DNA of 64,000 bases from Verrucomicrobiaceae bacterium (GCA_016795365.1 JAEUHN010000026.1:186001-250000), one strand, 5' to 3'. Numbered from the stretch's first letter, positions 44,261 to 52,933 are shown. Notes: generated by a model from the sequence alone, not told the origin. Made by a program: numbers and translations.

Positions 44261-44935
44261 ATGATTTGGATCATCTTCATTGGCACCATGCTGCTCTCCG
44301 GCCTTGCCAGCCTGATGGTTCGCAGCGCTTACTCTCGTTACTCGCAGCTTGGCTCCAGCACGGGCATCTCAGGTGCCGAGGCCGCTGCTCGAATCCTCCG
44401 CCGCAGCGGGATCACCGATGTCATGATCGAGTCCCAGCCCGGCACGCTCAGCGATCACTACGATCCGACGAATCGGCGCCTCGTTTTGTCCGATGAGAAC
44501 TACCATGGCACCTCCGTGGCAGCCATCGGCGTCGCAGCCCATGAGGCAGGCCATGCGCTTCAGCATCAGGCAGCCTATGCTCCGCTGCAACTCCGCATGG
44601 CGGCCGTGGGTATCACGACGGCGGCAGGGTTCGTCATTCCCATCGTGGGTCTGGCGGGCAGCTTCATCCTGAGCCCGAAGATTGCCTTGCTGATCATGGC
44701 CGTCGGTATGGGCATCATCATGCTCTTCCAGTTGATCACCTTGCCCGTGGAGTTTGATGCCACGGCTCGTGCCAAGCGCCTCGTGGCCGAAATGGGTCTC
44801 GTGGCTCCTGGAGAGGAAACCGAAGGCATGAACAAGGTGCTGAACGCCGCCGCTCTCACCTACGTGGCCGCCTTCATCGGCGCGCTCGCCCAGTTCCTCT
44901 ACTACGCCGTCCAGGTTATGGGGCGGCGAGAGTAA
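44261..44935 (+). CDS. YugP-family membrane zinc metallopeptidase
   Basis: 224 residues. An N-terminal membrane helix (IWIIFIGTMLLSGLASLM) is followed by the zinc site HEAGH (94-98, in VAAHEAGHALQHQ). Two further helices follow (AAVGITTAAGFVIPIVGLAGSF and IALLIMAVGMGIIMLFQLI) and the PVEFDATARAKRLV motif typical of YugP/neutral zinc metallopeptidase 2. The family is membrane-bound with the active site probably facing the cytoplasm; substrates are unknown. Its 3' end overlaps the convergent dus gene by 20 bp. Confidence 0.9.
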   Translation: MIWIIFIGTMLLSGLASLMVRSAYSRYSQLGSSTGISGAEAAARILRRSGITDVMIESQPGTLSDHYDPTNRRLVLSDENYHGTSVAAIGVAAHEAGHALQHQAAYAPLQLRMAAVGITTAAGFVIPIVGLAGSFILSPKIALLIMAVGMGIIMLFQLITLPVEFDATARAKRLVAEMGLVAPGEETEGMNKVLNAAALTYVAAFIGALAQFLYYAVQVMGRRE

Positions 44936-45932
44936 GTTCCTCCGCTGGCTTCAACTCCATCGGCTGATCGTGGTCAAGGTAGGCCGCGCAGACCGCAAAA
45001 AAGTCCGCTCGGGTGGTCGTCCGCCTCAGCCGATGGAGAAACTCCTGAGCCGGAGGCACGCCCAGGCCGAGGAAGTTCATGTATTTCTTCAGTTTGTTCA
45101 CCTGGGCGATCTCGTGAACGGACGTGGTCACCGTCTCGAAGAGGTCGTGAATGTAGGCGAGCACGTCGCGGCCCTTGGGCAGCCGCACTTCCTCCCCGCG
45201 CTGGTGGGCACGAATCTGATCGAAGAGCCACGGATTGCGAATCGCGCCGCGGCCAATCATGAGCCCCCGGACTCCCGTTTGTTCTACCACTCGCGCAGCA
45301 TCTTCTGCGCTTGCGATGTCGCCATTCGCCATCACGGGGCACTTCATGGTCTGCGCCGCCTGGGCGATCAAATCGTAGCGCACGCCAGGCCGATACATCT
45401 GCAGCACCGTTCGCCCGTGAACCGTGAGCAGGTCGAGCGAGTGCTTGGCGAAGATGGGGAGCAGCTGATCAAAGACCCGCTCGCTGTCGAAGCCAATGCG
45501 CGTCTTCACGGTAAACTTGGTCGTCACGGCCTCGCGCAGCGCGCCCAGGATGCGGTCAATGCGTTCCGGCTCCCGCAGCAGGCCACCGCCGGCGCATTTC
45601 TTGTAAACGATGGGAGCGGGGCAGCCGAGATTGAGGTCAATGCCCGCCACCGGGTGCTGCATGAGTTCCTTGGCCGATCGCACGAGCGACGGGATGTCGT
45701 TGCCAATCATCTGCGCGATCGCCGGTTTTCCGGTTGGGTTTTCATCGATCGACCGCAGGATGTCGCGATACAAACAGGAGTCGGGATGCACCCGGAAGAA
45801 CTCCGTGAAATACAAGTCCGCCCCGCCGTAGCGCTTCATGAGCCCCCAGAATGCGAGGTCCGTCACGTCCTGCATCGGAGCGAGAGCGAGAATCGGAGTG
45901 GGTTGATCGAAGGGCATGGGCAGGGGGCGCAT
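44916..45932 (-). CDS. dus: tRNA-dihydrouridine synthase
   Basis: 338 residues from ATG 45932; an in-frame ATG at 45965 is possible. An FMN-dependent TIM barrel that reduces specific uridines of tRNA D-loops. Motifs: ILALAPMQDVTDLAF at the start, DLYFTEFF, AGIDLNLGCPAPIVYKKCAGGGLL with the catalytic Cys in NLGCPAP, VKTRIGF, LTVHGRT, VMANGDI and GLMIGRGAIRNPWLF. A C-terminal helical tRNA-binding domain is present. It cannot be assigned to DusA, DusB or DusC by eye. Confidence 0.93.
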   Translation of the reverse strand: MRPLPMPFDQPTPILALAPMQDVTDLAFWGLMKRYGGADLYFTEFFRVHPDSCLYRDILRSIDENPTGKPAIAQMIGNDIPSLVRSAKELMQHPVAGIDLNLGCPAPIVYKKCAGGGLLREPERIDRILGALREAVTTKFTVKTRIGFDSERVFDQLLPIFAKHSLDLLTVHGRTVLQMYRPGVRYDLIAQAAQTMKCPVMANGDIASAEDAARVVEQTGVRGLMIGRGAIRNPWLFDQIRAHQRGEEVRLPKGRDVLAYIHDLFETVTTSVHEIAQVNKLKKYMNFLGLGVPPAQEFLHRLRRTTTRADFFAVCAAYLDHDQPMELKPAEELTLAAP

Positions 45933-46060
45933 TCCATTGCCCATTTCAGTGAGCAAGCGAGTCAAAATCCACCGGTTCCAAATATGAGTCCGTCATGACA
46001 CTCCGAATGCTTGTCGCGAGCAGGGAGCGGAATTGACATGCACAAGGCGAAGCCTTTACC

Positions 46061-47266
46061 ATGCGAGCCATGCAAAGGTTCAGTCGATGCCACCTCATGG
46101 CCTCATCACTCGCGATGGCTTTGGTAGTGGCCCATGGTGAACCAGCTGTCGAAGCCACCTTGCGTTTGAGTGAGCCATTCAGGGAAGGGGTCAGTCTTCT
46201 TTGGAGCCCGACTGGTCAGGACGCATGGGATCACCTGAAAGCGTATCATGGAGTGAAGTCTCTTGAGCTGGAACCGCGATCTGAAACATCCGAGGAACTG
46301 GATGATTTCGTCTGGAATCCGAAGGGGACATTGCCTTCCGATTCATTTTGCATGGCTGGAGAGTTTACCAAGGAGTTCGGAAACGAGATTCGTGATGCAC
46401 TTGCCAAGATGATCGGGAAGCAAGCAGCTGCATTTATCGAAGAACCACCACCGCTTGGCAGCATTCCGGGCTCAATATTCATCCGCGAGAAGGCCGCTAT
46501 CATCGTGAGTGCACTTGTAGCGAGGCCGAAGTTTGCAGGATCATTCCAGCCACATCCCAGGCCGCGAATGTTCAGTCTTGGTCCTGCACGATCACACTCG
46601 ACTCTTGGCTTTGGTGTGGAAGGTCTGTGGGCTGGGAAAATGGGTGAAGGCATCAGGGTCCTTCAGGACGATATGAACGGGTCAATCGTGGTCGAAGTGC
46701 TGCTGTTTACCGGCAGCAATGACGATGCACAGCGAATGGTCCTCGCCATGGATTCGCAGATCACGTCGATGAAGACGGGCATCGAAGTCATTCGGAAAGC
46801 GAAGGCGAATGCCATAGCGCCATCCAGGACGGTTGAATCTCAGGGAGCCCGCTGGCAATACATCAGCACCCTCACATCTGTTGATCAGTTTTGGATGCCA
46901 GAAGTGCGAGCAGCCGTTCAATGCGAGTTCGGCGATTTGTCAGGCAAGACCTACCTTCACACTCGACGCGGTTTCGACGATCATCGATGGTGGACTCTTC
47001 GGTCGGTTCAACAGTTGCTTAGTCTGAAGCTGGATCATCGAGGGGCATTGGTGGAAGCCGTTTTCAAACTCCCAGCTGACTTCACTTCGATTGCGGGGGA
47101 ACCTCACGCACCAACACCCAAGGGCCAACAACCCATTGCACTTCCGGTTTATCCGAAGCGGCTGCTGTTTAATAGGCCGTTTCTCATGACTCTGTGGCGG
47201 GCGAAAGCAGACTGGCCATATCTGGCATTTTGGGTCGCCAGTGATGGTGTCATGCGAGCTGATTAG
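46061..47266 (+). CDS. Secreted hypothetical protein, possibly serpin-like
   Basis: 401 residues with a signal peptide (hydrophobic LMASSLAMALVVAHG). The body has mixed helices and strands without recognised motifs. Near the C-terminus, KRLLFNRPFLMTLWRAKADWPYLAFWVAS is reminiscent of the closing strands of serpins (PFLF.I....LFxG), and the length fits a serpin. A convincing reactive-centre loop or other hallmark residues could not be identified, so the assignment stays open. A second ATG at 46070 could also serve. It is followed by the PQQ-propeller gene. Confidence 0.55.
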   Translation: MRAMQRFSRCHLMASSLAMALVVAHGEPAVEATLRLSEPFREGVSLLWSPTGQDAWDHLKAYHGVKSLELEPRSETSEELDDFVWNPKGTLPSDSFCMAGEFTKEFGNEIRDALAKMIGKQAAAFIEEPPPLGSIPGSIFIREKAAIIVSALVARPKFAGSFQPHPRPRMFSLGPARSHSTLGFGVEGLWAGKMGEGIRVLQDDMNGSIVVEVLLFTGSNDDAQRMVLAMDSQITSMKTGIEVIRKAKANAIAPSRTVESQGARWQYISTLTSVDQFWMPEVRAAVQCEFGDLSGKTYLHTRRGFDDHRWWTLRSVQQLLSLKLDHRGALVEAVFKLPADFTSIAGEPHAPTPKGQQPIALPVYPKRLLFNRPFLMTLWRAKADWPYLAFWVASDGVMRAD

Positions 47267-47330
47267 TGTCCTATCAAGAGACGTGCCAATCCTCTGCAAT
47301 CCACGATCACTCACGCACGTTCATTTTCGC

Positions 47331-48569
47331 ATGAGAAATCTCCTCCTCTCCCTCGCCCTGGCCACCACCGCTCAAGCCGCCAACTGGCCCTCGTGGCGCG
47401 GACCTCACAACGATGGCACCTGTGATGAGAAAGGGTTGCCTGTGAAATGGTCCGCCAGCGAGAACATCGCCTGGAAGGTCGAGTTGCCGGATCGTGGCAA
47501 CTCCACGCCTGTCGTCTGGGGCGACAAGGTCTTCATCACTCAATGCACTGAGAAGCTCGGCCTGCGCGAACTGTGGTGCTTTGACAAAAAGACCGGCAAG
47601 AGCCTCTGGAAAGCGGGCACGATCTATCGCGAGAAAGAGCCCACGCACGGCACCAATCCTTACTGCTCGGCCTCGCCCGCGACCGATGGCGAACACGTGA
47701 TCGTCAGCTTCGCCAGCGCTGGAGTCTTCTGCTACGACATGAGTGGCAAAGAGTTGTGGAAGCGCGACCTTGGCCCCCAGCATCACATCTGGGGCAATGG
47801 CGCTTCGCCGGTCATCGTCGGTGACACCTGTTTCCTCAATCACGGACCCGGCGAGAAGGCCACGCTTTACGCGCTCGACAAAAAGACCGGCAAGACCCTC
47901 TGGCAGAACGCCGAGCCCATCCGGCCCGATTCGAAGGAAGGCAAGGCGGGCTTCTACGGCTCATGGAGCGATCCGCTGCCTCGTGTCATCGATGGCAAGG
48001 CCCAGCTTCTCATGTCCTGGCCCTATCGAGTGTGCAGCATCGACCCCACCAATGGCAAGGAGTTGTGGACCTGTGATGGCCTCAATCCGCTCGTCTATAC
48101 TTCGCCCTTGTTCGCCGACGGCGTCGTCGTGAGCATGGGTGGCTACAGTGGCAAGGCCTTGGCGGTGAAGGCCGGAGGTAGCGGCGATGTCACCAGCAGC
48201 CACCGACTCTGGCATCACCCGAAAAGTCCCCAGCGCATCGCCTCGGGAGCCATTCACGACGGCAAGATCTACATTCTCAACGATCCCGGCATCGCCCAGT
48301 GCATCGACCTCCAAACCGGAGCCGAAGTCTGGAACGAACGCCTCAAAGGCCCTGGTCCCACCGGACAAAACTGGTCATCGATCGTGGTCAGCGAAGGCAA
48401 GTGCTACGCCGTCAACCAAGGCGGAGACGCCTTCGTCTTCGCCGCCAGCCCCACCTTTGAACTTCTCGCCACCAACCCGATGGGCGAGAAAGTGATCGCC
48501 AGCATCGCCGTGTCCGACGGCCATCTCTTCATCCGCGGACACAAGCATCTGTTCTGCGTGGGGAAGTGA
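47331..48569 (+). CDS. Secreted PQQ-like beta-propeller protein
   Basis: 412 residues from ATG 47331, chosen for its signal peptide (MRNLLLSLALATTAQAA); the frame's earlier start at 47241 lies inside the previous gene. The mature part opens NWPSWRGPHNDGTCDEKGLPVKW, then six to eight blades with recurring LYALDKKTGKTLWQ and GSWSDPLPRV-type strands. The family occurs in Verrucomicrobia and Planctomycetes as periplasmic scaffolds or PQQ-independent propellers. No quinoprotein active-site set is evident, so enzymatic activity is unproven. It abuts convergent fabD with adjacent stop codons. Confidence 0.85.
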   Translation: MRNLLLSLALATTAQAANWPSWRGPHNDGTCDEKGLPVKWSASENIAWKVELPDRGNSTPVVWGDKVFITQCTEKLGLRELWCFDKKTGKSLWKAGTIYREKEPTHGTNPYCSASPATDGEHVIVSFASAGVFCYDMSGKELWKRDLGPQHHIWGNGASPVIVGDTCFLNHGPGEKATLYALDKKTGKTLWQNAEPIRPDSKEGKAGFYGSWSDPLPRVIDGKAQLLMSWPYRVCSIDPTNGKELWTCDGLNPLVYTSPLFADGVVVSMGGYSGKALAVKAGGSGDVTSSHRLWHHPKSPQRIASGAIHDGKIYILNDPGIAQCIDLQTGAEVWNERLKGPGPTGQNWSSIVVSEGKCYAVNQGGDAFVFAASPTFELLATNPMGEKVIASIAVSDGHLFIRGHKHLFCVGK

Positions 48570-49502
48570 TCAAGCACTCAACTCCGCCACGGCCGCATCG
48601 AGCGTCGCGACGTCTTTGATCGAGATCACTTTCACGGACTTGTCGATCTTGCCGACCAGACCGGCGAGCGTGGCATCGGGGCCGAGTTCGACGAACAAGG
48701 TGTGGCCTTGGGCCACGAGGTGCTGGACGGATTCCACCCAGCGCACGCTACCGGTGACTTGAGCGGTGAGGGTGGCGCGTATTTCGTCAGCGGACTTCAC
48801 GGGACGGGCTTCGAAATTGCAGACCACGGGCACCGAAGGTTCCGCGATGGCCGCGTTCGCGAGCACCGTGGCCAGCTTGTCCTGAGCGCTCTTCATGAGG
48901 CGGCTGTGGTAGGCACCAGCGACGGGGAGGGGAATGGCGCGCTTGATGCCTTTCTCCTTGGACTTCGCAGCGGCGGCCTCTATGCCTTCCACGCTGCCGC
49001 TGAGCACGATTTGGCCGGGGGCGTTGAGGTTGGCCACATCGACGTCGCATTCGGCGGCGAGTTCGCGAATGGCGGACTCCTCGCCTCCGAGCAGCGCTAG
49101 CATGGTGCCGCGTGTTTGTTCGCAGGCCTCTTCCATGAAGCTGCCGCGCTGGAAGACGAGGTTCAGACCGGTGGCGAAGTCAAACGTGCCGGCGGCGGAG
49201 TGGGCGGTGAACTCACCGAGCGAAAGGCCAGCGGCGGCGACGACTTCGAGTCCGGGCACTTTTTCCTTGAGGGCGGCGAGGCAGGCGAGCCCATGAGCAT
49301 ACAGCGCGGGCTGGCAGCGGCTGGTCTTGGTGAGTTCCTCCATCGGACCGTCGAACATCACGTTCGTCAGCGAAAATCCGAGCGCTGCATCGGCTTGATC
49401 GAAGAGTGCCTTGGCCACGGGGAACGCCTCCGCGAGGTCCTTGCCCATGCCTACCTTTTGTGCGCCTTGACCGCTAAACAACAGAACGACTTTCTTGCTC
49501 AT
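48570..49502 (-). CDS. fabD: Malonyl-CoA:ACP transacylase FabD
   Basis: 310 residues, the usual length (E. coli 309). It loads malonyl groups onto ACP for fatty-acid synthesis. Motifs: LFSGQGAQKVGMG at the N-terminus, the nucleophile in AGLSLGEFTA (Ser94), the Q/R region VFQRGSFMEEA, the second catalytic residue in GAYHSRLM (~200), and FVELGPDATLAGLVGKI. The elbow reads GLSLG rather than the more common GHSLG. Its ATG overlaps the glycerate-kinase stop (ATGA), so the two genes are coupled although their pathways differ. No other fab genes are near. Confidence 0.95.
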   Translation of the reverse strand: MSKKVVLLFSGQGAQKVGMGKDLAEAFPVAKALFDQADAALGFSLTNVMFDGPMEELTKTSRCQPALYAHGLACLAALKEKVPGLEVVAAAGLSLGEFTAHSAAGTFDFATGLNLVFQRGSFMEEACEQTRGTMLALLGGEESAIRELAAECDVDVANLNAPGQIVLSGSVEGIEAAAAKSKEKGIKRAIPLPVAGAYHSRLMKSAQDKLATVLANAAIAEPSVPVVCNFEARPVKSADEIRATLTAQVTGSVRWVESVQHLVAQGHTLFVELGPDATLAGLVGKIDKSVKVISIKDVATLDAAVAELSA

Positions 49503-50605
49503 AGAACGAGTTCTCTAAGCCGCGCGGCGTGGCGCACAACTGTTTCTTGAATCAACTCGGCACCCCGACGCATGGCTTCGGCCAGGGGCATCTCGGTGGG
49601 TTTCACGGCGTAGGCTTCGTCAAACTTCGCCCGCACGGCTGGCGAATCCTCGACGGCACCGGCGATGGCCACCACAGGCTTGCCATGTCGCCGCGCCATC
49701 TCGGCCACGCCAACGGGGCCTTTGCCATGGAGCGTCTGGGAGTCCACCTTGCCCTCGCCGGTGATAACGAGATCGCACGCGGCGATTTGCTGCTCCAGCT
49801 TGGTCACGTCGGCGACGAGGTCGAACCCGCTGACAAGCTTCGCTTTGCAGAAGCTCATCAATCCGAAACCCAGTCCGCCCGCCGCACCCGCACCGGGCTC
49901 GTCGCGATGATCGCAATCCAAGTCTCGAGCCACGAGATCGGCCACGCGACGCAGTCGTTCGTCAAACTCGTTGACATCCTTCACGCCTTTTTGTGGGCCA
50001 TACACATGCGAGGCACCTCGGGGTCCGAGCAGGGGATTGTCCACGTCGCAAGCCACCAGCACCTCAGGCATTCTTAGGGCGGAGGGGTCAATGGCCACCA
50101 CGCGCTCCAGCTCGGCCGGGAGGTGATCGACGGCCATGCCGCCGTCATCGAGAAACCGGAACCCCAGCACCTGGGCCATGCCCACTCCGGCTTCGTTGGT
50201 CGCACTGCCACCAATGCCAATGATGATCCGGGTCGCTCCGCGCCGGATGGCATCGAGCATCATCTCGCCCGTGCCTGCGGTGCTCGCGGTGCGGGGATCG
50301 AGCGGCAAGTCGCTGACCATGGCCAGTCCCGAGGCCACGCTCATCTCCATGATGGCGGTGCCATCGCCCGTCATGCCATAGTTTGCATCCACCAAGCGAC
50401 CCTGCGCATCGTGGACCAACACGGCGACTCGCTCGCCATGCAGCACGGCAATCAGGGTGTCAGTGGTGCCTTCGCCGCCATCAGCGATCGGGCACAGCGT
50501 GCACTCAGCCTCGGGCCAGGCACGATGCAAGGCTGCGGCCACAGCTTCGCCTGCCTGCACCGCCGTGAGGCTGCCTTTGTATTTGTCCATGGCGATCAAG
50601 ACTTT
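49499..50605 (-). CDS. Glycerate kinase, GlxK/GarK family
   Basis: 368 residues from ATG 50605, giving the family start MKVLIAMDKYKGSLTA; the frame's longer form (to 50671) has no support. It phosphorylates glycerate to 2-phosphoglycerate or 3-phosphoglycerate. Motifs: ADGGEGTTDTL, ASGLAMV, TAGTGEMMLDAIRRGA, the nucleotide loop IIIGIGGSATNEAGVGMAQ, GAAGGLGFGL and DLVITGEGKVDSQTLHGKGP. It couples to fabD through the ATGA overlap. The gene begins 87 bp from the tRNA-Ser gene, transcribed divergently. Confidence 0.92.
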   Translation of the reverse strand, partial: KVLIAMDKYKGSLTAVQAGEAVAAALHRAWPEAECTLCPIADGGEGTTDTLIAVLHGERVAVLVHDAQGRLVDANYGMTGDGTAIMEMSVASGLAMVSDLPLDPRTASTAGTGEMMLDAIRRGATRIIIGIGGSATNEAGVGMAQVLGFRFLDDGGMAVDHLPAELERVVAIDPSALRMPEVLVACDVDNPLLGPRGASHVYGPQKGVKDVNEFDERLRRVADLVARDLDCDHRDEPGAGAAGGLGFGLMSFCKAKLVSGFDLVADVTKLEQQIAACDLVITGEGKVDSQTLHGKGPVGVAEMARRHGKPVVAIAGAVEDSPAVRAKFDEAYAVKPTEMPLAEAMRRGAELIQETVVRHAARLRELVL

Positions 50606-50691
50606 CATCCCAACATGCTCAAGCCAGCGAAGTTCCCTTTGCAAGAAGCGCCGCCTTGAATCATGATCCACCCGTCAGCGACGCGATAACT

Positions 50692-50777
50692 GGAGAGGTG
50701 GTCGAGTGGTTTATGGCTCCGGTCTTGAAAACCGGCGTTCCCAAAAGGAACCGTGGGTTCGAATCCCACCCTCTCCG
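50692..50777 (+). tRNA. tRNA-Ser (anticodon UGA)
   Basis: An 86-nt cloverleaf with a long variable arm (CGTTCCCAAAAGGAACC), as in class II serine tRNAs. The acceptor GGAGAGG (50692-50698) pairs with CCTCTCC (50770-50776), with discriminator G at 50777. The anticodon loop CTTGAAA gives TGA at 50726-50728. The T-arm reads GTGGGTTCGAATCCCAC. The CCA end is not encoded. Confidence 0.96.
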
Positions 50778-50928
50778 CGCGAGCGAGCCGTAGCCTGCGG
50801 AGACGGGAGCAAGTGAGACTCCCTGGGAGCTGTGAATCGACCGACGCCGTTCGTGTTCCTTTTCGGTGGGCTGCGGCAAATGGCAGCCCTGAACGGGTGC
50901 GTCTCACAATTGAATCGCTAGCGAGGTT

Positions 50929-51083
50929 GTTCGGGATCGTCCGGGTGCGTTGAGGTTGATTCGAGGAACGCCGACATGGTTCCCGATCTTGGTGTGCGGG
51001 CTGGTGTCGGACGAAGGGGCAGGCCTGAGTGATTCGCTGGGAGCGAGGGCTCTACCTTGAGGCATCGAACCTCGATCCCGAAC
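50929..51083. ncRNA. Candidate structured RNA, class unknown
   Basis: An exact 11-bp closing helix (GTTCGGGATCG 50929-50939 with CGATCCCGAAC 51073-51083) stacks on a second helix. That helix is AGGTT 50953-50957 with AACCT 51068-51072, GAT with ATC, and TCGAGG 50961-50966 with CCTTGA 51055-51060, with small bulges. Internal hairpins include CGACA/TGTCG with CCCG/CGGG. An adjacent hairpin set lies at 50843-50903 (GACGC-CGTTC with GAACG/GCGTC, enclosing GGGCTGC/GCAGCCC). It does not match tmRNA, RNase P or SRP RNA signatures I know. The strand is undecided. Confidence 0.4.
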
Positions 51084-51116
51084 GGTAGTGGCGGCGGCTT
51101 TATTGATTATGAAAAC

Positions 51117-51147
51117 ATTATCAAAATGAGAATTCATTTGTGATAAT
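51117..51147. promoter_or_regulatory. Operator-like palindrome before the MbnP-MbnH gene
   Basis: ATTATCA (51117-51123) pairs with TGATAAT (51141-51147), and AAATGA (51124-51129) with TCATTT (51134-51139): 13 bp broken by one bulged base, around a 4-bp centre. It lies 42-72 bp upstream of the ATG at 51189 in AT-rich DNA, a normal place for a repressor or activator site. The regulator is unknown; a copper or iron regulator would fit the genes. Confidence 0.55.
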
Positions 51148-51188
51148 TTAGACGTTGATTAGAATTTTCAGACTTAATCCGGGTTTCC

Positions 51189-52931
51189 ATGCGCTTGATT
51201 TCTTTCCTCAAACCCGCCCTCGTCGCCTTCGCAGCGATGCTGGCTGGCGCTTGGGCAGGTGTTCCCGGAGGCACACTGAGGCTGGAGATGGTCGCCCCGG
51301 AGGCCGCGACCTCGGGGGCTCGAAACGACTTCGACGTCTCCAGGCTCGACTGGATCGCATCGCAGCTGGAGCTTCAGCGGGCGGACGGTTCCTGGCTTCC
51401 CACGAAGGATTGGTTTGCCTTCTTCAGCCCTCAGGCGGGTAGGAGCGTGGCGGAGGCGACCGGGGTGCCGACGGGTGATTATCAGGCGATCCGGTTTGTG
51501 GTGGGGCTGGACAAGGCGACCAACGCCCGGACACCAGACACCTTCGGCAGCGATCACTCTCTGCGCCCTGCGATCGACACCATGCACTGGGGTTGGATGG
51601 GGGGCTTCATCTTCTTGGCGGTGGAGGGACGCAGCGCGCACGGCGCGTTCTCCTACCATCTCGCCAACGACGGCAACACGACTTCGGTGACGTTGCCAGT
51701 TTCCTTCAAGGGCGGTGGGCCGGTAACGGTCTCGATCGCTCTGGATGGGAAGCGATTGCTGTCTGCCATCGACTTTGCCTCCGATCCTCATTCGTCGCAT
51801 TCGCGGGAGGGCGATTCTGTGGTGGCGAAGCTTCGCCAGGCCATACCTCAGGCGTTTCGCGTGATCGACGTGAGCAGCGAGTTGTTCCAGTCCATCTCAC
51901 CGCTCATGGCGAGCGCGGCTCCAGCTGGAACACACCCGGTGACGCTGCGTGTGCCGCAGCGTTTCCCCCAACTACGTCTCCCGGCCGACAACCCGCTGAC
52001 CGAGGAAGGCATTGCCTTGGGGGCTCGCTTGTTTGCGGACACTCGCCTTTCGGTCAACAACACCCAATCCTGCGCCTCCTGCCATGAACGGGGGCGTGCG
52101 TTCGCTGATCCACGGCAGTTCAGCGTGGGTGCCGAGGGGCAGGTCGGCAGGCGCAATGCCATGGCGCTCTTCAACCTCGCCTGGCACGAGGGGTTCTTCT
52201 GGGATGGCCGGGCAAAGACGCTTCGCGAGCAAGTGCTCATGCCTGTGCAGGACAAGCACGAGATGAACGAGACGCTTCCGCGTGTGGTGGCCAAGATCAA
52301 AGACGACCAAGGCTACCAGGTGGCGTTCAAGAGCGCCTTTGGGTCCGATGAAATCACGTCCGAGCGCATGGCCATGGCGCTGGAGCAGCATCTGCTGAGC
52401 ATCACGTCGCAAGACTCCAAGTTTGATCGTGCGGTGCGTAAGGTGGAGACACTCAGTGAGTCCGAGGCGCGGGGGTTGAAGCTGTTTGTTACCGAGTTCG
52501 ACCCTGCGCGTGGACTCCGTGGAGCAGACTGCTTCCACTGCCACGGAGGCATGCTGTTCACCAATCACGCCTTCCACAACAACGGACTCGCACTCGCTCG
52601 AGAAGACATCGGGCGAGAGGCTGTGACTGGCAATGGCGCAGACCATGGCAAGTTCAAGACGCCAAGCCTTCGGAACATTGCATTGACCGCTCCCTACATG
52701 CACGATGGACGGTTCAAGACGCTCGAAGAAGTAATCGAGCACTACGATCATGGCGTGGTCCGCAGCGCTACGCTGGATCCCAATCTCGCCAAGCATCCTA
52801 ACGATGGACTGCGACTCACGATCGGGGAGAAGGCTGACCTCATTGCCTTTCTGAAAACACTCACAGACACGGCGCTGGCCCAGCCTGCGACCACCCTTTC
52901 ACAGAACCTACCATCCAAGCCATCGAACTGA
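51189..52931 (+). CDS. MbnP-like domain fused to MbnH/MauG-like dihaem peroxidase domain
   Basis: 580 residues with a signal peptide (1-23). The first domain (~28-200) matches MbnP-like proteins: RLDWIASQLELQRADGSW, GDYQAIRFVVGLDKATNA, then M132-H-W-G-W136 and GFIFLAVEGRS, SYHLAND. MbnP binds copper after a Trp is converted to kynurenine by its partner MbnH. The second domain (~245-570) is a bacterial cytochrome c peroxidase/MauG relative with haem sites C295-x-x-C298-H299 and C448-x-x-C451-H452, plus FFWDGRAKTLREQ and APYMHDGRFKTLEEV. MbnP and MbnH are normally separate neighbouring genes; here they are one chain. The next gene follows after 2 bp, an operon. Confidence 0.82.
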   Translation: MRLISFLKPALVAFAAMLAGAWAGVPGGTLRLEMVAPEAATSGARNDFDVSRLDWIASQLELQRADGSWLPTKDWFAFFSPQAGRSVAEATGVPTGDYQAIRFVVGLDKATNARTPDTFGSDHSLRPAIDTMHWGWMGGFIFLAVEGRSAHGAFSYHLANDGNTTSVTLPVSFKGGGPVTVSIALDGKRLLSAIDFASDPHSSHSREGDSVVAKLRQAIPQAFRVIDVSSELFQSISPLMASAAPAGTHPVTLRVPQRFPQLRLPADNPLTEEGIALGARLFADTRLSVNNTQSCASCHERGRAFADPRQFSVGAEGQVGRRNAMALFNLAWHEGFFWDGRAKTLREQVLMPVQDKHEMNETLPRVVAKIKDDQGYQVAFKSAFGSDEITSERMAMALEQHLLSITSQDSKFDRAVRKVETLSESEARGLKLFVTEFDPARGLRGADCFHCHGGMLFTNHAFHNNGLALAREDIGREAVTGNGADHGKFKTPSLRNIALTAPYMHDGRFKTLEEVIEHYDHGVVRSATLDPNLAKHPNDGLRLTIGEKADLIAFLKTLTDTALAQPATTLSQNLPSKPSN

Positions 52932-52933
52932 CC

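Larger units (their letters stand above)
50778..51188. other. 411-bp non-coding region between tRNA-Ser and the MbnP-MbnH gene
   Basis: No convincing gene is seen; the short frames here have no family features. The region contains two stretches of nested complementarity: 50813-50907, and the stronger 50929-51083, entered separately. After 51090 base composition shifts sharply to AT-rich, with an operator-like palindrome (51117-51147) and the likely promoter of the gene at 51189. Confidence 0.6.

Noticed and set aside
50778-50780. An encoded CCA end for tRNA-Ser
   Set aside because: The bases after the discriminator are CGC, so CCA must be added after transcription.
50929-51083. Calling the structured region tmRNA, RNase P RNA, SRP RNA or 6S RNA
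   Set aside because: None of the signature sequences of these RNAs that I know was found on either strand; only the fold potential is visible.
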